From the NCBI GenBank assembly GCA_041688015.1, contig JBDNIY010000001.1, positions 310,001-374,000 of the forward strand: a stretch of 64,000 nt of DNA, in the 5' to 3' direction. The notes under the pieces were generated by a model. That model made no database searches. It was not told where the DNA came from and saw only the letters and a program-made list of their open reading frames with translations. The stretch is from Parvibaculum sp041688015. GTDB taxonomy: Bacteria; Pseudomonadota; Alphaproteobacteria; Parvibaculales; Parvibaculaceae. Below are positions 51,219 through 60,389 of the stretch, in pieces. Each line of letters begins with the position of its first letter. Position 1 is the stretch's first letter. Both the position numbers and the translations under genes were made by a program.

Positions 51219-52487
51219 ATGAGCAAGGTCAGCGGCAGCGACTCCAAGAATACGCTTTACTGCTCATTCTGCGGCAAGAGCCAGCATGAAGTGCGTAAAC
51301 TTATTGCGGGTCCAACGGTCTTTATTTGCGACGAATGCGTCGAACTCTGCATGGACATCATCCGCGAGGAAAACAAATCCTCACTAGTGAAGTCACGTGA
51401 TGGTGTTCCCACGCCGCAAGAAATCAGCAAAGTGCTGGACGATTATGTCATCGGCCAGATGCATGCCAAGCGCGTGCTCGCGGTTGCTGTACACAATCAT
51501 TACAAGCGCCTCAATCACGCCGCCAAGAACAACGACGTTGAATTGGCGAAGTCTAACATCCTGCTGATCGGGCCGACCGGTTGCGGTAAGACGCTACTTG
51601 CCCAGACGCTCGCGCGTATCCTCGATGTACCCTTCACCATGGCTGACGCAACGACCCTGACCGAAGCCGGTTATGTTGGTGAAGACGTCGAGAACATCAT
51701 TCTGAAGCTGCTTCAGTCCGCCGACTATAACGTCGAACGCGCCCAGCGCGGCATCGTCTATATCGACGAAGTGGACAAGATCAGCCGCAAGTCCGATAAC
51801 CCGTCGATCACGCGCGACGTGTCGGGCGAAGGCGTGCAGCAGGCTCTGTTGAAGATCATGGAAGGCACCGTTGCCTCCGTGCCTCCTCAAGGTGGCCGCA
51901 AGCATCCCCAGCAAGAATTCTTGCAAGTCGATACGACCAACATCCTCTTCATCTGCGGCGGTGCTTTCGCTGGCTTGGAAAAGATCATTGCTGGTCGCGG
52001 CAAGGGCTCGGGCATTGGCTTTGGTGCCACGGTGCGTTCGTCCGATGATCGTCGCACGGGCGAGTTGTTGAAGGAGCTTGAGCCTGAAGACTTGCTCAAG
52101 TTCGGCCTTATCCCGGAATTCGTCGGTCGTATGCCGGTTCTGGCGACGCTTGAAGATCTCGATGAAGACGCGTTGGTCACTATTTTGACCGAACCGAAGA
52201 ATGCGCTTGTGAAACAGTATGAGCGTCTCTTTGAAATGGAAAACGTGAAACTCGCGTTTGCGCCTGACGCTTTTGTCTCGATTGCTAAGCGGGCAATTCA
52301 GCGCAAGACCGGCGCGCGTGGTTTGCGCTCCATCATGGAATCGATTCTTTTGGACACGATGTACGACCTGCCGACGCTGGAAGGCGTTGAGGAAGTCGTC
52401 ATCAGCGCCGAAGTGGTCGAAGGTCAAGCTCGCCCGCTCTATATTTATGCCGAGCGTAAGGGCGACACCGGCACAACAAGCGCCTGA
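51219..52487 (+). CDS. clpX: ATP-dependent Clp protease ATP-binding subunit ClpX
   Basis: A 422-residue AAA+ unfoldase. It has a zinc-binding domain with Cys15, Cys18, Cys37 and Cys40 (CSFC, CDEC), Walker A GPTGCGKT (118-125), Walker B IVYIDEVDKI, the pore loop GYVGEDV and sensor-2 GARGLRSIME. It recognises ssrA-tagged and regulatory substrates (in this class including cell-cycle proteins) and feeds them to ClpP. Sits between clpP and lon in the usual alphaproteobacterial order. Confidence 0.98.
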   Translation: MSKVSGSDSKNTLYCSFCGKSQHEVRKLIAGPTVFICDECVELCMDIIREENKSSLVKSRDGVPTPQEISKVLDDYVIGQMHAKRVLAVAVHNHYKRLNHAAKNNDVELAKSNILLIGPTGCGKTLLAQTLARILDVPFTMADATTLTEAGYVGEDVENIILKLLQSADYNVERAQRGIVYIDEVDKISRKSDNPSITRDVSGEGVQQALLKIMEGTVASVPPQGGRKHPQQEFLQVDTTNILFICGGAFAGLEKIIAGRGKGSGIGFGATVRSSDDRRTGELLKELEPEDLLKFGLIPEFVGRMPVLATLEDLDEDALVTILTEPKNALVKQYERLFEMENVKLAFAPDAFVSIAKRAIQRKTGARGLRSIMESILLDTMYDLPTLEGVEEVVISAEVVEGQARPLYIYAERKGDTGTTSA

Positions 52488-52797
52488 CGGAAATCAGTGC
52501 CTCCGCTCGATTTGCCATAAGGTCTAACCTGGCCCGATGGCGGGTGGATGCCAAGTTCCGTTTCGGAAGTCTGGTCTTGAAAGCGGATGCGACCGAGACC
52601 ATTTTTCCCTTAACGAGACCGATTCAGGTCGCGTCACCAACGCCGAAGCAGGCGATCCAGAACGTTGGTTGTGTTTGCGGGTTTTTTCACCGCGAATCCC
52701 GTAGTCTGGGTTTACGCGTTTCACCGTCAGCATTCATTCAGAAAGTGGATGTTAGAGTGAGTTGTCGCTGGGACGTTTAGTAGAACAGGGTTTGAAA
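52488..52797. other. Gap between clpX and lon
   Basis: A 310-bp region holding a candidate heat-shock promoter (52576-52606). A long untranslated leader of lon of about 180 nt would follow it. Nothing else recognised. Confidence 0.5.
52576..52606 (+). promoter_or_regulatory. Candidate sigma-32 promoter of lon
   Basis: CTTGAAA at 52576-52582 is an exact heat-shock -35. CCATTTTT begins 16 nt later (52599) and resembles the -10 consensus CCCCATNT. lon is a known sigma-32 target in Proteobacteria. Confidence 0.5.
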
Positions 52798-55257
52798 ATG
52801 AGCGATCAAAACGAGACGACTTCGCCCAAGGGCGGCTCTGATGAAGGAGCGCAAGTAAAGGGGCCGTTGGTTCTGCCCGTCTTGCCGTTGCGCGACATCG
52901 TGGTTTTCCCCCACATGATCGTGCCGCTTTTCGTCGGACGCGAAAAATCCGTCCGCGCCCTCGAAAACGTGATGCAGGACGACAAGCAGATTTTGCTCGT
53001 CGCGCAGCGCAATGCCGCCGACGACAATCCCGCCATCGCAGACATTTATGAAGTCGGCACCGTCGGCACTGTGCTTCAGCTTTTGAAGCTGCCCGACGGC
53101 ACCGTCAAAGTGCTGGTCGAAGGTGTGCGTCGCGCTCGCGTCGATGGCTACGTTGACAACGATGAGTTCTTTGAAGCCCGCGTTGAACCCATCGAAGAAG
53201 TGAGCGATGAGGATGACCAACTCGAAGCGCTGTCGCGTTCGGTCGTCACGCAGTTTGAAGGCTATGTGAAGCTCAACAAGAAAGTACCGCCTGAAGTGTT
53301 GGGCTCGGTCACGCAGATAGACGAGCCAGCGAAACTCGCCGACACCATCGCCAGCCACATCAATATCAAGATCGCAGAAAAGCAGGAACTTCTGGAACTG
53401 CCCTCGATCGCTGATCGTCTGGAGCGTGTCTATTCGCTGATGGAAGGCGAAATCAGCGTGCTGCAAGTCGAAAAGCGCATCCGTAGTCGCGTCAAGCGCC
53501 AGATGGAGAAGACGCAGCGCGAGTACTATCTGAACGAGCAGATGAAGGCCATTCAGAAGGAACTCGGCGACGGCGAAGATGGCAAGGACGATCTGCGCGA
53601 ACTGGACGATCGCATTCAGGCAACAAAATTTTCAAAGGATGCGCGCGAGAAGGCTCTGGGCGAATTGAAGAAGCTCAAGCAGATGAGCCCTATGTCGGCT
53701 GAAGCGACCGTTGTGCGCAATTATCTCGATTGGCTACTGACGGTGCCGTGGAACAAGAAGAGCCGCGTGCGTAAAGATCTGAATGCTGCGCAGGAAATTC
53801 TTGATACGGATCACTTTGGTCTGGAAAAAGTCAAGGAGCGCATCGTCGAGTATCTCGCCGTGCAGTCCCGCGCCAACAAACTGAAGGGCCCGATCCTCTG
53901 TCTCGTCGGCCCGCCCGGCGTCGGCAAAACTTCGCTTGGCAAGTCCATTGCTAGGGCGACGGGGCGTGACTTCGTGCGCATGTCGCTTGGCGGCGTCCGT
54001 GACGAAGCCGAGATCCGTGGCCATCGCCGCACCTACATCGGTTCGATGCCCGGCAAGGTCATTCAGTCGATGAAGAAGGTGAAGCACACCAATCCGCTTT
54101 TCCTGCTCGACGAAATCGACAAGATGGGCGCGGACTTCCGTGGCGATCCCTCATCGGCTCTGCTCGAGGTTCTTGATCCCGAGCAGAACAGTACTTTTGC
54201 CGATCACTATCTCGAAGTGGACTACGATTTGTCCGACGTCATGTTCGTGACGACGGCCAACACTTTGGACATTCCCAGTCCTTTGATGGACCGCATGGAG
54301 ATCATTCGTCTTGCCGGTTACACCGAAGACGAGAAGCTCGAAATCGCTCGACGTCACCTGATTTCCAAGGCCGTTGAAGGCCATGGCCTGAAGAGTGCTG
54401 AGTGGTCGATTGACGATGCGGCGCTGCGTCAGCTCATCCGCGTGTACACGCGCGAGGCGGGCGTACGTAGCCTCGAACGTGAATTGAATAATCTTGCGCG
54501 TAAGGCCGTGAAGGAAATCCTGACCTCCGACAAGAAGTCGGTCGCGGTCACGATGGACAATATCGAAACCTATGCGGGCATCCCGAAATACCGCTTTGGT
54601 GAAACCGAGGGCATTGATCAGGTTGGTGTTGTCACGGGTTTAGCCTGGACGGAAGTCGGCGGCGAGTTGCTGACGATTGAAGGCGTGATGATGCCCGGCA
54701 AGGGTCGCATGACGGTCACCGGCAATCTGCGGGACGTAATGAAGGAATCGATCTCGGCAGCGAACTCTTATGTTCGCTCGCGCGCGACCCATTTCGGAAT
54801 CGAGCCGCCGGTCTTTGAGCGCAAGGACGTTCACGTTCATGTGCCCGAAGGCGCCACCCCCAAGGACGGTCCGTCGGCTGGTGTTGGCATGGCGACTGCC
54901 ATTGTTTCGCTGATGACGGGCATCCCGGTTCGCAAGGACATCGCCATGACAGGTGAGATCACGCTGCGTGGCCGTGTGCTCCCCATCGGCGGCTTGAAAG
55001 AGAAGCTGTTGGCAGCTCTTCGCGGCGGAATCAAGAAAGTCTTGATCCCGCAGGATAACGCCAAGGATTTGGCTGATATCCCCGATAACGTCAAAAACTG
55101 CATGGAAATCGTGCCCGTTGCGACAGTCGATGAAGTGCTGCGCAACGCCCTTGTGCGGATGCCCGAACCCATTGAATGGGACGAGGAAGCCTATGTGGCG
55201 CGTCAGGATGCAGAACGCCAGCGTGGCGTGTCCCCAGAGGCCTCTGTTGCGCACTAA
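52798..55257 (+). CDS. lon: ATP-dependent protease Lon
   Basis: An 819-residue Lon A protease. The LON substrate-binding domain begins PVLPLRDIVVFPHMIVPLFVGREKSV, with Walker A GPPGVGKTS from residue 371, Walker B FLLDEIDKMG, and the proteolytic Ser693 in KDGPSAGVGMATA with the Lys partner in GGLKEKLLAA. It degrades misfolded and regulatory proteins (CcrM, DnaA and SciP in Caulobacter). ATG 52798 follows an AGGG site; an earlier non-ATG start at 52762 would add 12 residues. A terminator and hup follow, the standard neighbour. Confidence 0.98.
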   Translation: MSDQNETTSPKGGSDEGAQVKGPLVLPVLPLRDIVVFPHMIVPLFVGREKSVRALENVMQDDKQILLVAQRNAADDNPAIADIYEVGTVGTVLQLLKLPDGTVKVLVEGVRRARVDGYVDNDEFFEARVEPIEEVSDEDDQLEALSRSVVTQFEGYVKLNKKVPPEVLGSVTQIDEPAKLADTIASHINIKIAEKQELLELPSIADRLERVYSLMEGEISVLQVEKRIRSRVKRQMEKTQREYYLNEQMKAIQKELGDGEDGKDDLRELDDRIQATKFSKDAREKALGELKKLKQMSPMSAEATVVRNYLDWLLTVPWNKKSRVRKDLNAAQEILDTDHFGLEKVKERIVEYLAVQSRANKLKGPILCLVGPPGVGKTSLGKSIARATGRDFVRMSLGGVRDEAEIRGHRRTYIGSMPGKVIQSMKKVKHTNPLFLLDEIDKMGADFRGDPSSALLEVLDPEQNSTFADHYLEVDYDLSDVMFVTTANTLDIPSPLMDRMEIIRLAGYTEDEKLEIARRHLISKAVEGHGLKSAEWSIDDAALRQLIRVYTREAGVRSLERELNNLARKAVKEILTSDKKSVAVTMDNIETYAGIPKYRFGETEGIDQVGVVTGLAWTEVGGELLTIEGVMMPGKGRMTVTGNLRDVMKESISAANSYVRSRATHFGIEPPVFERKDVHVHVPEGATPKDGPSAGVGMATAIVSLMTGIPVRKDIAMTGEITLRGRVLPIGGLKEKLLAALRGGIKKVLIPQDNAKDLADIPDNVKNCMEIVPVATVDEVLRNALVRMPEPIEWDEEAYVARQDAERQRGVSPEASVAH

Positions 55258-55294
55258 AGAGCGCTTCACGGCCTAACTGGTTGGAAACAGACGG

Positions 55295-55324
55295 AAACGG
55301 GGGCTTCGCGCTCCCGTTTTTTTT
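55295..55324 (+). terminator. lon terminator
   Basis: ACGGGGGC-TTCG-CGCTCCCGT stem (one G-U pair) followed by a run of T8. It lies about 40 nt past the lon stop. Confidence 0.85.
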
Positions 55325-55469
55325 GGAAAATATGTTGGGTTTGCTACGCATTAGATCAAAAGAATCGCGGATTTCTGCGAGTTTTGCTTTGACCCTGTTC
55401 CAGTACGGCGGGTAGAGTCCCTAACGATTTCGGGAAACAATTCCGCTATCGATTCCAAAGGGGCCTGAC

Positions 55470-55745
55470 GTGAACAAGAACGATCTCATTGCAGAAGTGG
55501 CGGACCGCACCGGTCTTTCGAGAGCCGACGCGACAAAGGCCGTCGACTACGTATTCGAAACGGTTACGGAGACGCTCAAGAAGGGCGACGAAGTGCGCCT
55601 TGTCGGTTTCGGCACATTCACCGTGTCAAACCGTGCAGCCACAGAGGGCCGCAATCCGCGCACGGGTGAAACCATCCAGATTCCGGCCTCAAAGCAGCCG
55701 AAATTCAAGGCTGGTAAGGGTCTCAAGGACGCTGTCAACAGCTAG
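55470..55745 (+). CDS. hup: DNA-binding protein HU
   Basis: A 91-residue histone-like protein. MNKNDLIAEVADRTGLSRADATKAVD is the dimerisation helix pair and GFGTFTVSNRAATEGRNPRTGETIQIPASKQPKFKAGKGLKDAVN is the DNA-bending arm with its Pro tip. It coats and bends the nucleoid. It lies between two terminators and is therefore a single-gene unit following lon, as in most Proteobacteria. Confidence 0.97.
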   Translation: MNKNDLIAEVADRTGLSRADATKAVDYVFETVTETLKKGDEVRLVGFGTFTVSNRAATEGRNPRTGETIQIPASKQPKFKAGKGLKDAVNS

Positions 55746-55801
55746 TTGCGTGTGACGGCATTCTTGGCCTGACCGATTGGTTGGGTTGGGCCAATGAATT
55801 A

Positions 55802-55839
55802 AGCCGACTGTTTTCCTTGCGGGAGCAGTCGGCTTTTTC
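55802..55839 (+). terminator. hup terminator
   Basis: AGCCGACTG (55802-55810) and CAGTCGGCT (55826-55834) pair perfectly over a 15-nt loop, followed by TTTTTC. A convergent MFS gene ends 24 nt beyond, and AAGCC at the left makes partial bidirectional use possible. Confidence 0.85.
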
Positions 55840-55857
55840 ATTTTTCTGACGGTATGT

Positions 55858-57135
55858 TCACGACGCGGCAGGCATCGGGACATCGTCATCGGGCTGTGCG
55901 CCTGGATCACCGCGCGGATCAAGCTCGGGCGGCGTCGGATCTGTAGGCGGGAAGGGCACGGCCACGAAGTTTACTTTCTCCTCGTAGGTGAGAGCTCCCT
56001 TCTTTGTAATACGGTAATATGTGAAGCCGCCGAACATCACATGCACCACGGCCCCAAACAGGAAGATGAAGCCCATGCCATAAGGCCCTGCGCCCAAAGA
56101 GGCTGCCGCAGGGCCGATGATGGCGCCAATGGCATAAACCAGCAGCAACCCACCCGACACGCTGACAAAACTCTCACGCGACGCATGATCATTGGTATGG
56201 GCCACACAAACCGAATAGAGCGACAGCGCAAAAGCACCCCACAGAAAGCCTGCGGCCAGCAACAGGTTGTAGCTGCCAATGCCGCGTGCGCCGACCAGCG
56301 CCAGTTCGCCCAGCGCGGAGCCGACGCAAAGCGCTAAAATAACCCGCCTCCGGTCCACACGATCTGAAATCTTGCCCATCGGCCATTGCACGATGGCCCC
56401 GCCGATAATAGCCGCTGTCATAAAAATCGACACGCCGAATATGTCGAGCCCGCTATCTGCCGCAAAGATCGGCCCCAGTGTCCAGAAGGGACCGTTGGTG
56501 AGACCCACGACAAAGCTGCCGACCATGCCCACGGGTGAAATTTTATAGAGCCGTCGCAGAAAAATTTCAGTTGAGGCGATGGGCTGTGGTTGCACAGTGG
56601 TTGAAAGCGAGATCGGTACCAGCGCCAGCGAGGTCAGGATCGAGACCAGCGCAAACAGCGTGAAAAGTGCCGGATTGGCCAGATTGAGCAGCAACTGTCC
56701 CAGGGTGATCGAAGTGAAATTGACGATCAGATAGACCGAGAAGAGTTGGCCCCGCGTCTCATTGGTGGCGCGCTCGTTGAGCCAGCTTTCGATCACCATA
56801 TAGAGGCCTGCAAAGGCAAAGCCGTGGATGGCGCGAAACAGACCCCAGGCAAAGGGCTCGACCACCAGCACATGCATCAGCGGCAAAACCGAGGCAATCC
56901 CGGCCAGCGCCGCGAAGCTGCGGATATGGCCCGCACGCCGCACGATATGCGGCCCCAATATGCAGCCTGCCAAAAAACCGATGAAATAAACGCTGCCGAT
57001 GAAACCGATGGTCGAGGTGGCAAAGCCTTCAATGCTAGCGCGCAACGGGATCAATGTGCCAAACAGCCCATTCCCGACCAGCAGGATCGAGGTGGCAATC
57101 AACAGCGATAAAAACGGCGCGATGGTCCGATTCAC
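55858..57135 (-). CDS. MFS transporter, YcaD-like
   Basis: A 425-residue, twelve-helix major facilitator (APFLSLLIATSILLVGNGLFGTLIPL; GFAFAGLYMVIESWLNERATNETRGQ; QWPMGKISDRVDRRRVI). It ends in a cytoplasmic tail of about 50 residues rich in Pro, Asp and Glu. This matches the YcaD/MFS_1 group of unknown substrate. GTG 57135 has CCGGAG 7 nt upstream and is preferred over a TTG at 57156. Monocistronic and convergent with hup. Confidence 0.85.
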   Translation of the reverse strand: MNRTIAPFLSLLIATSILLVGNGLFGTLIPLRASIEGFATSTIGFIGSVYFIGFLAGCILGPHIVRRAGHIRSFAALAGIASVLPLMHVLVVEPFAWGLFRAIHGFAFAGLYMVIESWLNERATNETRGQLFSVYLIVNFTSITLGQLLLNLANPALFTLFALVSILTSLALVPISLSTTVQPQPIASTEIFLRRLYKISPVGMVGSFVVGLTNGPFWTLGPIFAADSGLDIFGVSIFMTAAIIGGAIVQWPMGKISDRVDRRRVILALCVGSALGELALVGARGIGSYNLLLAAGFLWGAFALSLYSVCVAHTNDHASRESFVSVSGGLLLVYAIGAIIGPAAASLGAGPYGMGFIFLFGAVVHVMFGGFTYYRITKKGALTYEEKVNFVAVPFPPTDPTPPELDPRGDPGAQPDDDVPMPAAS

Positions 57136-57334
57136 GAAAGGGCTCCGGGTGGTCAAAGCGGCCGCACGGGGCCGGAAGGGTGTCGGGTATTATGAGCGCA
57201 CGTCTAGCAGCGCATTACGGCAAGATCATGCCATTGTCTTCATATTGCAATGGGAAGAACCTTAGGCTACGAGATGCCCACAAGCGCATAGTGCCGCAGC
57301 GACCTGGTTTCAGGGTCAGCGCGTGGCAGCAAGC

Positions 57335-57410
57335 GGGCGGTTAGCTCAGTTGGTAGAGCGCCTCGTTTACACCGAGGATGTCGGGAGTTCGAGTCTCTCA
57401 CCGCCCACCA
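57335..57410 (+). tRNA. tRNA-Val (anticodon TAC)
   Basis: The acceptor stem GGGCGGT/ACCGCCC, the anticodon stem-loop CCTCG-TTTACAC-CGAGG with TAC at its centre, the T-arm and an encoded CCA are all present in 76 nt. Reads Val GUA codons. Confidence 0.97.
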
Positions 57411-57483
57411 GCCTTTTTTCGTCAGGCACCATATCTTTTTTGCTTTGCATAAGGCGACCCGGTGAACCGGAGAATTCCTGATC

Positions 57484-58313
57484 ATGCTTGTCGGCACCCC
57501 GATCTCCGAACTCCTTCTCTTCGCAGCTAGTCTCGCGGCAGCAGGCCTCTTTGCGGGCTTTCTTGCGGGGCTTCTCGGCATCGGCGGTGGCATTGTCATT
57601 GTGCCGTTGCTCTATCAGATGTTCACCTTGTTTGCCGTGCCGGAAAACGCCCGCATGCATCTTGCTATTGGCACATCGCTCGGGGTCATCATCGTCACCT
57701 CGCTACGCTCCATGCGAGCCCACGAAAAAAAAGGTGCGTTGGACCGTAATTTATTGAAGCGTTGGGCGGTCTGGGTTGTTCTCGGTGCACTTGCGGGTAC
57801 GGGGCTCGCCGCCCAAGTGTCGGGCCGCGATTTGCGCTTTGTCTTTGCAACGGTCGCGCTGCTGCTTGCGGCCAACATGCTGTTTGGCAAGGAAAGCTGG
57901 CGGCTCGGCGATGTGCTGCCTTCGCGGCGCGTCCAATACATCGTCGCAAGTCTCATCGGTGGCCTGTCGGCGTTAATGGGGATTGGCGGCGGCACATTTG
58001 GGGTCACCTTCATGACGATTTATGGCAAAGATATGCGCGAGGCGGTCGCCACCTCCGCCGGGCTTGGTATGTTGATCGGCGTGCCCGGCATCATGGGATT
58101 CGTATGGGCAGGGTGGGGAGCGAGCGGCCTACCGCCCTTGAGCATCGGCTATGTCATCTGATTGGCTTGACGTTGATCGCACCGCTCACCGTCTTAGCGG
58201 CACCCTGGGGTGCAAATCTTGCCCATGCTGTCAGCCGCCAAGCATTAACGCGCAGCTTTGCCTTTTTTCTCATCGTGGCCTCGGTTCAGATGTTCTGGCA
58301 CTTGTTCGGTTGA
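57484..58313 (+). pseudogene. TauE/SafE-family permease with a C-terminal frameshift
   Basis: A sulfite-exporter-like eight-helix permease. The first 225 codons (57484-58158) read correctly: GFLAGLLGIGGGIVIVPLLY, SLIGGLSALMGIGGGTFGVTF, then GLPPLSIGYVI and a stop. In the next frame the sequence continues LIGLTLIAPLTVLAAPWGANLAHAVSRQ and the usual C-terminal helix to 58313. One missing base at about 58154-58158 (GTCATCTG for an expected GTCAATCTG, V-N-L) restores an intact protein of about 277 residues, the family norm. It is either a recent loss or a sequencing error. These proteins export sulfur-containing or other organic anions. Confidence 0.8.
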
Positions 58314-58493
58314 AGACGATTGCTAAATCTTGCCTGCCTCGAAAACGACTGTGTTTATGACCTTTTGCGGCTATGAGCGTTCCTACCCATGTTTTCCGCC
58401 AATTCTTTGTTGCGTCAGCCCGATCTGCCTTGACAGAGCGCATGGCGCGCCGTAATAACCGCCCACTCTCAGGGTGCGTCGAGCGCCCACGTC

Positions 58494-58570
<77 letters not shown>

Positions 58571-58805
58571 TTTTCCCTAATGAAAAAGAACATTATCTGC
58601 TGAACAGTGCTACTTTGCACTCAGTTGCAACGGGTTCATGCTGCATTGCGAGCGGTTTGCAGCAACTCCCGATACTGTAACGATTTTTTGAGATCAAAGG
58701 GCGGCTCACAGCATTTGATTCTGTATTGGCCGAGGCTATACTGCGCGCGGATTCGTCGGCTTGTTACGCGCCGCGAAATTTCGGGACGACCCCAAGGTGA
58801 CCAAT

Positions 58806-59171
58806 ATGCAAGACCTGCTTCTCGAGTACCTGCCCATTCTTGTCTTTTTGGGCCTTTCGCTCGTCATTGGCCTGGCCTTACTCATCGCGCCTTTCGTCAT
58901 TGCCCCTTCCAAACCCGACACCGAAAAACTTTCAGCCTACGAATGTGGCTTTAACGCCTTTGATGACGCGCGTATGAAGTTCGACGTCAAATATTATCTG
59001 GTTGCCATTCTCTTCATCATCTTTGACCTCGAAGTGGCCTTTCTCTTTCCTTGGGCGATTTCGCTGGGCGATGTTGGCATGTTCGGCTTCTGGTCGATGA
59101 TGGTGTTTCTGGGCGTGCTAACCATTGGCTTTGTATATGAGTGGAAGAGGGGGGCTCTCGAATGGGAGTGA
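58806..59171 (+). CDS. nuoA: NADH-quinone oxidoreductase subunit A
   Basis: A 121-residue membrane subunit with three helices (about 8-30, 62-84 and 88-110) and the conserved YECGFNAFDDARMKFDVKYYLVAILFIIFDLEVAFLFPWA core. It contributes to the quinone channel and the membrane-arm/peripheral-arm junction of complex I. The ATG at 58806 is preceded by AAGGTGA. It opens the nuo operon, 235 bp after tRNA-Asp, and its 3' end overlaps nuoB by 10 nt. Confidence 0.96.
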   Translation: MQDLLLEYLPILVFLGLSLVIGLALLIAPFVIAPSKPDTEKLSAYECGFNAFDDARMKFDVKYYLVAILFIIFDLEVAFLFPWAISLGDVGMFGFWSMMVFLGVLTIGFVYEWKRGALEWE

Positions 59172-59707
59172 GCGAAACAACAGCCGTCGCAACGCAGGGC
59201 GATGCGGCCGTCTCCGAAGACCACTTCAAGCAGATGTCCGATCAGCTTTCCGACAAGGGTTTTTTGCTGACCAGCGTTGACGACCTGATCAATTGGTCGC
59301 GCACCGGGTCGCTCATGTTCATGACTTTTGGTTTGGCCTGTTGCGCTATCGAGATGATCCATTCCTCCATGCCGCGCTATGACACCGAGCGCCTTGGCTT
59401 TGCGCCCCGCGCTTCCCCACGCCAGTCCGATGTGATGATTGTCGCAGGCACGCTCACAAACAAGATGGCGCCCGCGCTACGCAAGGTCTATGACCAGATG
59501 CCTGAACCGCGGTATGTGATCTCGATGGGATCATGTGCCAATGGCGGCGGCTACTATCACTATTCCTATTCCGTGGTCCGTGGTTGCGATCGGATCGTTC
59601 CGGTGGATATCTATGTCCCCGGATGCCCTCCCACCGCCGAGGCGCTCGTTTACGGCATCCTCGCGCTCCAGAAGAAAATTCGCCGGACCGGCTCAATCGA
59701 CCGGTGA
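59162..59707 (+). CDS. nuoB: NADH-quinone oxidoreductase subunit B
   Basis: A 181-residue subunit that holds cluster N2. The four Cys ligands are seen in FGLACCAIEMIH, SMGSCANGGGYYHYSYS and YVPGCPPTAEAL. It passes electrons to quinone at the NuoB/NuoD interface. The ATG at 59162 lies within the end of nuoA behind GAGGGGGG. nuoC begins 55 nt later. Confidence 0.97.
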   Translation: MGVSETTAVATQGDAAVSEDHFKQMSDQLSDKGFLLTSVDDLINWSRTGSLMFMTFGLACCAIEMIHSSMPRYDTERLGFAPRASPRQSDVMIVAGTLTNKMAPALRKVYDQMPEPRYVISMGSCANGGGYYHYSYSVVRGCDRIVPVDIYVPGCPPTAEALVYGILALQKKIRRTGSIDR

Positions 59708-59762
59708 TTTTTTAATCCGCACGGGTTGCGGCTCGCCCTCTAATGCCGAGCTTGCCCCGTTC

Positions 59763-60389
59763 ATGAGTTTCGAGACTGCTTCGATGGACGAGAGCCTGAA
59801 AACCCTTGGCGACCATCTCCGCGAAAAGCTGGGAGATGCGATTGTCTCTCACGACATTGCATTTGGAGATCTGAGCATCGTGGTGCAATCGAGCGCTATT
59901 GTGTCGGTGCTCACGTTTTTGCGCGATGACGCGGACTGCCAGTTCACCTCGTTGATGGATGTGACGGCAGTCGATTATCCCACGCGCGCCCAGCGCTTCG
60001 ATGTCGTTTATCATCTACTCTCGATGGTCAAAAATCGTCGCATCCGCGTCAAGATCATGATCGATGAAGACGGTCAGGTGCCAAGCGTTGTCGATCTCTT
60101 TCCGACCGCCAACTGGTTCGAGCGCGAAACATACGACATGTATGGCATACTCTTTTCTAATCATCCTGATCTGCGGCGCATCTTGACGGACTACGGTTTT
60201 ACCGGGTTTCCGCTGCGCAAGGATTTTCCGATGACGGGCTATGTCGAAGTGCGTTACGACGCCGAGCAGAAGCGCGTTATCTATGAACCCGTGAAGCTGA
60301 CGCAGGAATTTCGCTCGTTCGACTTCCTGAGCCCATGGGAGGGTGCTGAATACATCCTGCCGGGTGACGAGAAGGCGGAGCAAAAATAA
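59763..60389 (+). CDS. nuoC: NADH-quinone oxidoreductase subunit C
   Basis: A 208-residue peripheral-arm subunit (30 kDa type). The signature is PTANWFERETYDMYGILFSNHPDLRRILTDYGF, then HPLRKDFPMTGY-like FPLRKDFPMTGY and the C-terminal LTQEFRSFDFLSPWEG. The start is uncertain: ATG 59763 and ATG 59784 both give plausible N-termini and neither has a strong ribosome site. nuoD starts on the last base of its stop (TAATG). It is not fused to nuoD, as in most Alphaproteobacteria. Confidence 0.94.
   Translation: MSFETASMDESLKTLGDHLREKLGDAIVSHDIAFGDLSIVVQSSAIVSVLTFLRDDADCQFTSLMDVTAVDYPTRAQRFDVVYHLLSMVKNRRIRVKIMIDEDGQVPSVVDLFPTANWFERETYDMYGILFSNHPDLRRILTDYGFTGFPLRKDFPMTGYVEVRYDAEQKRVIYEPVKLTQEFRSFDFLSPWEGAEYILPGDEKAEQK

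Noticed and set aside
51594..52427. 277-codon minus-strand frame
   Set aside because: Antisense to clpX, with no recognisable domain.
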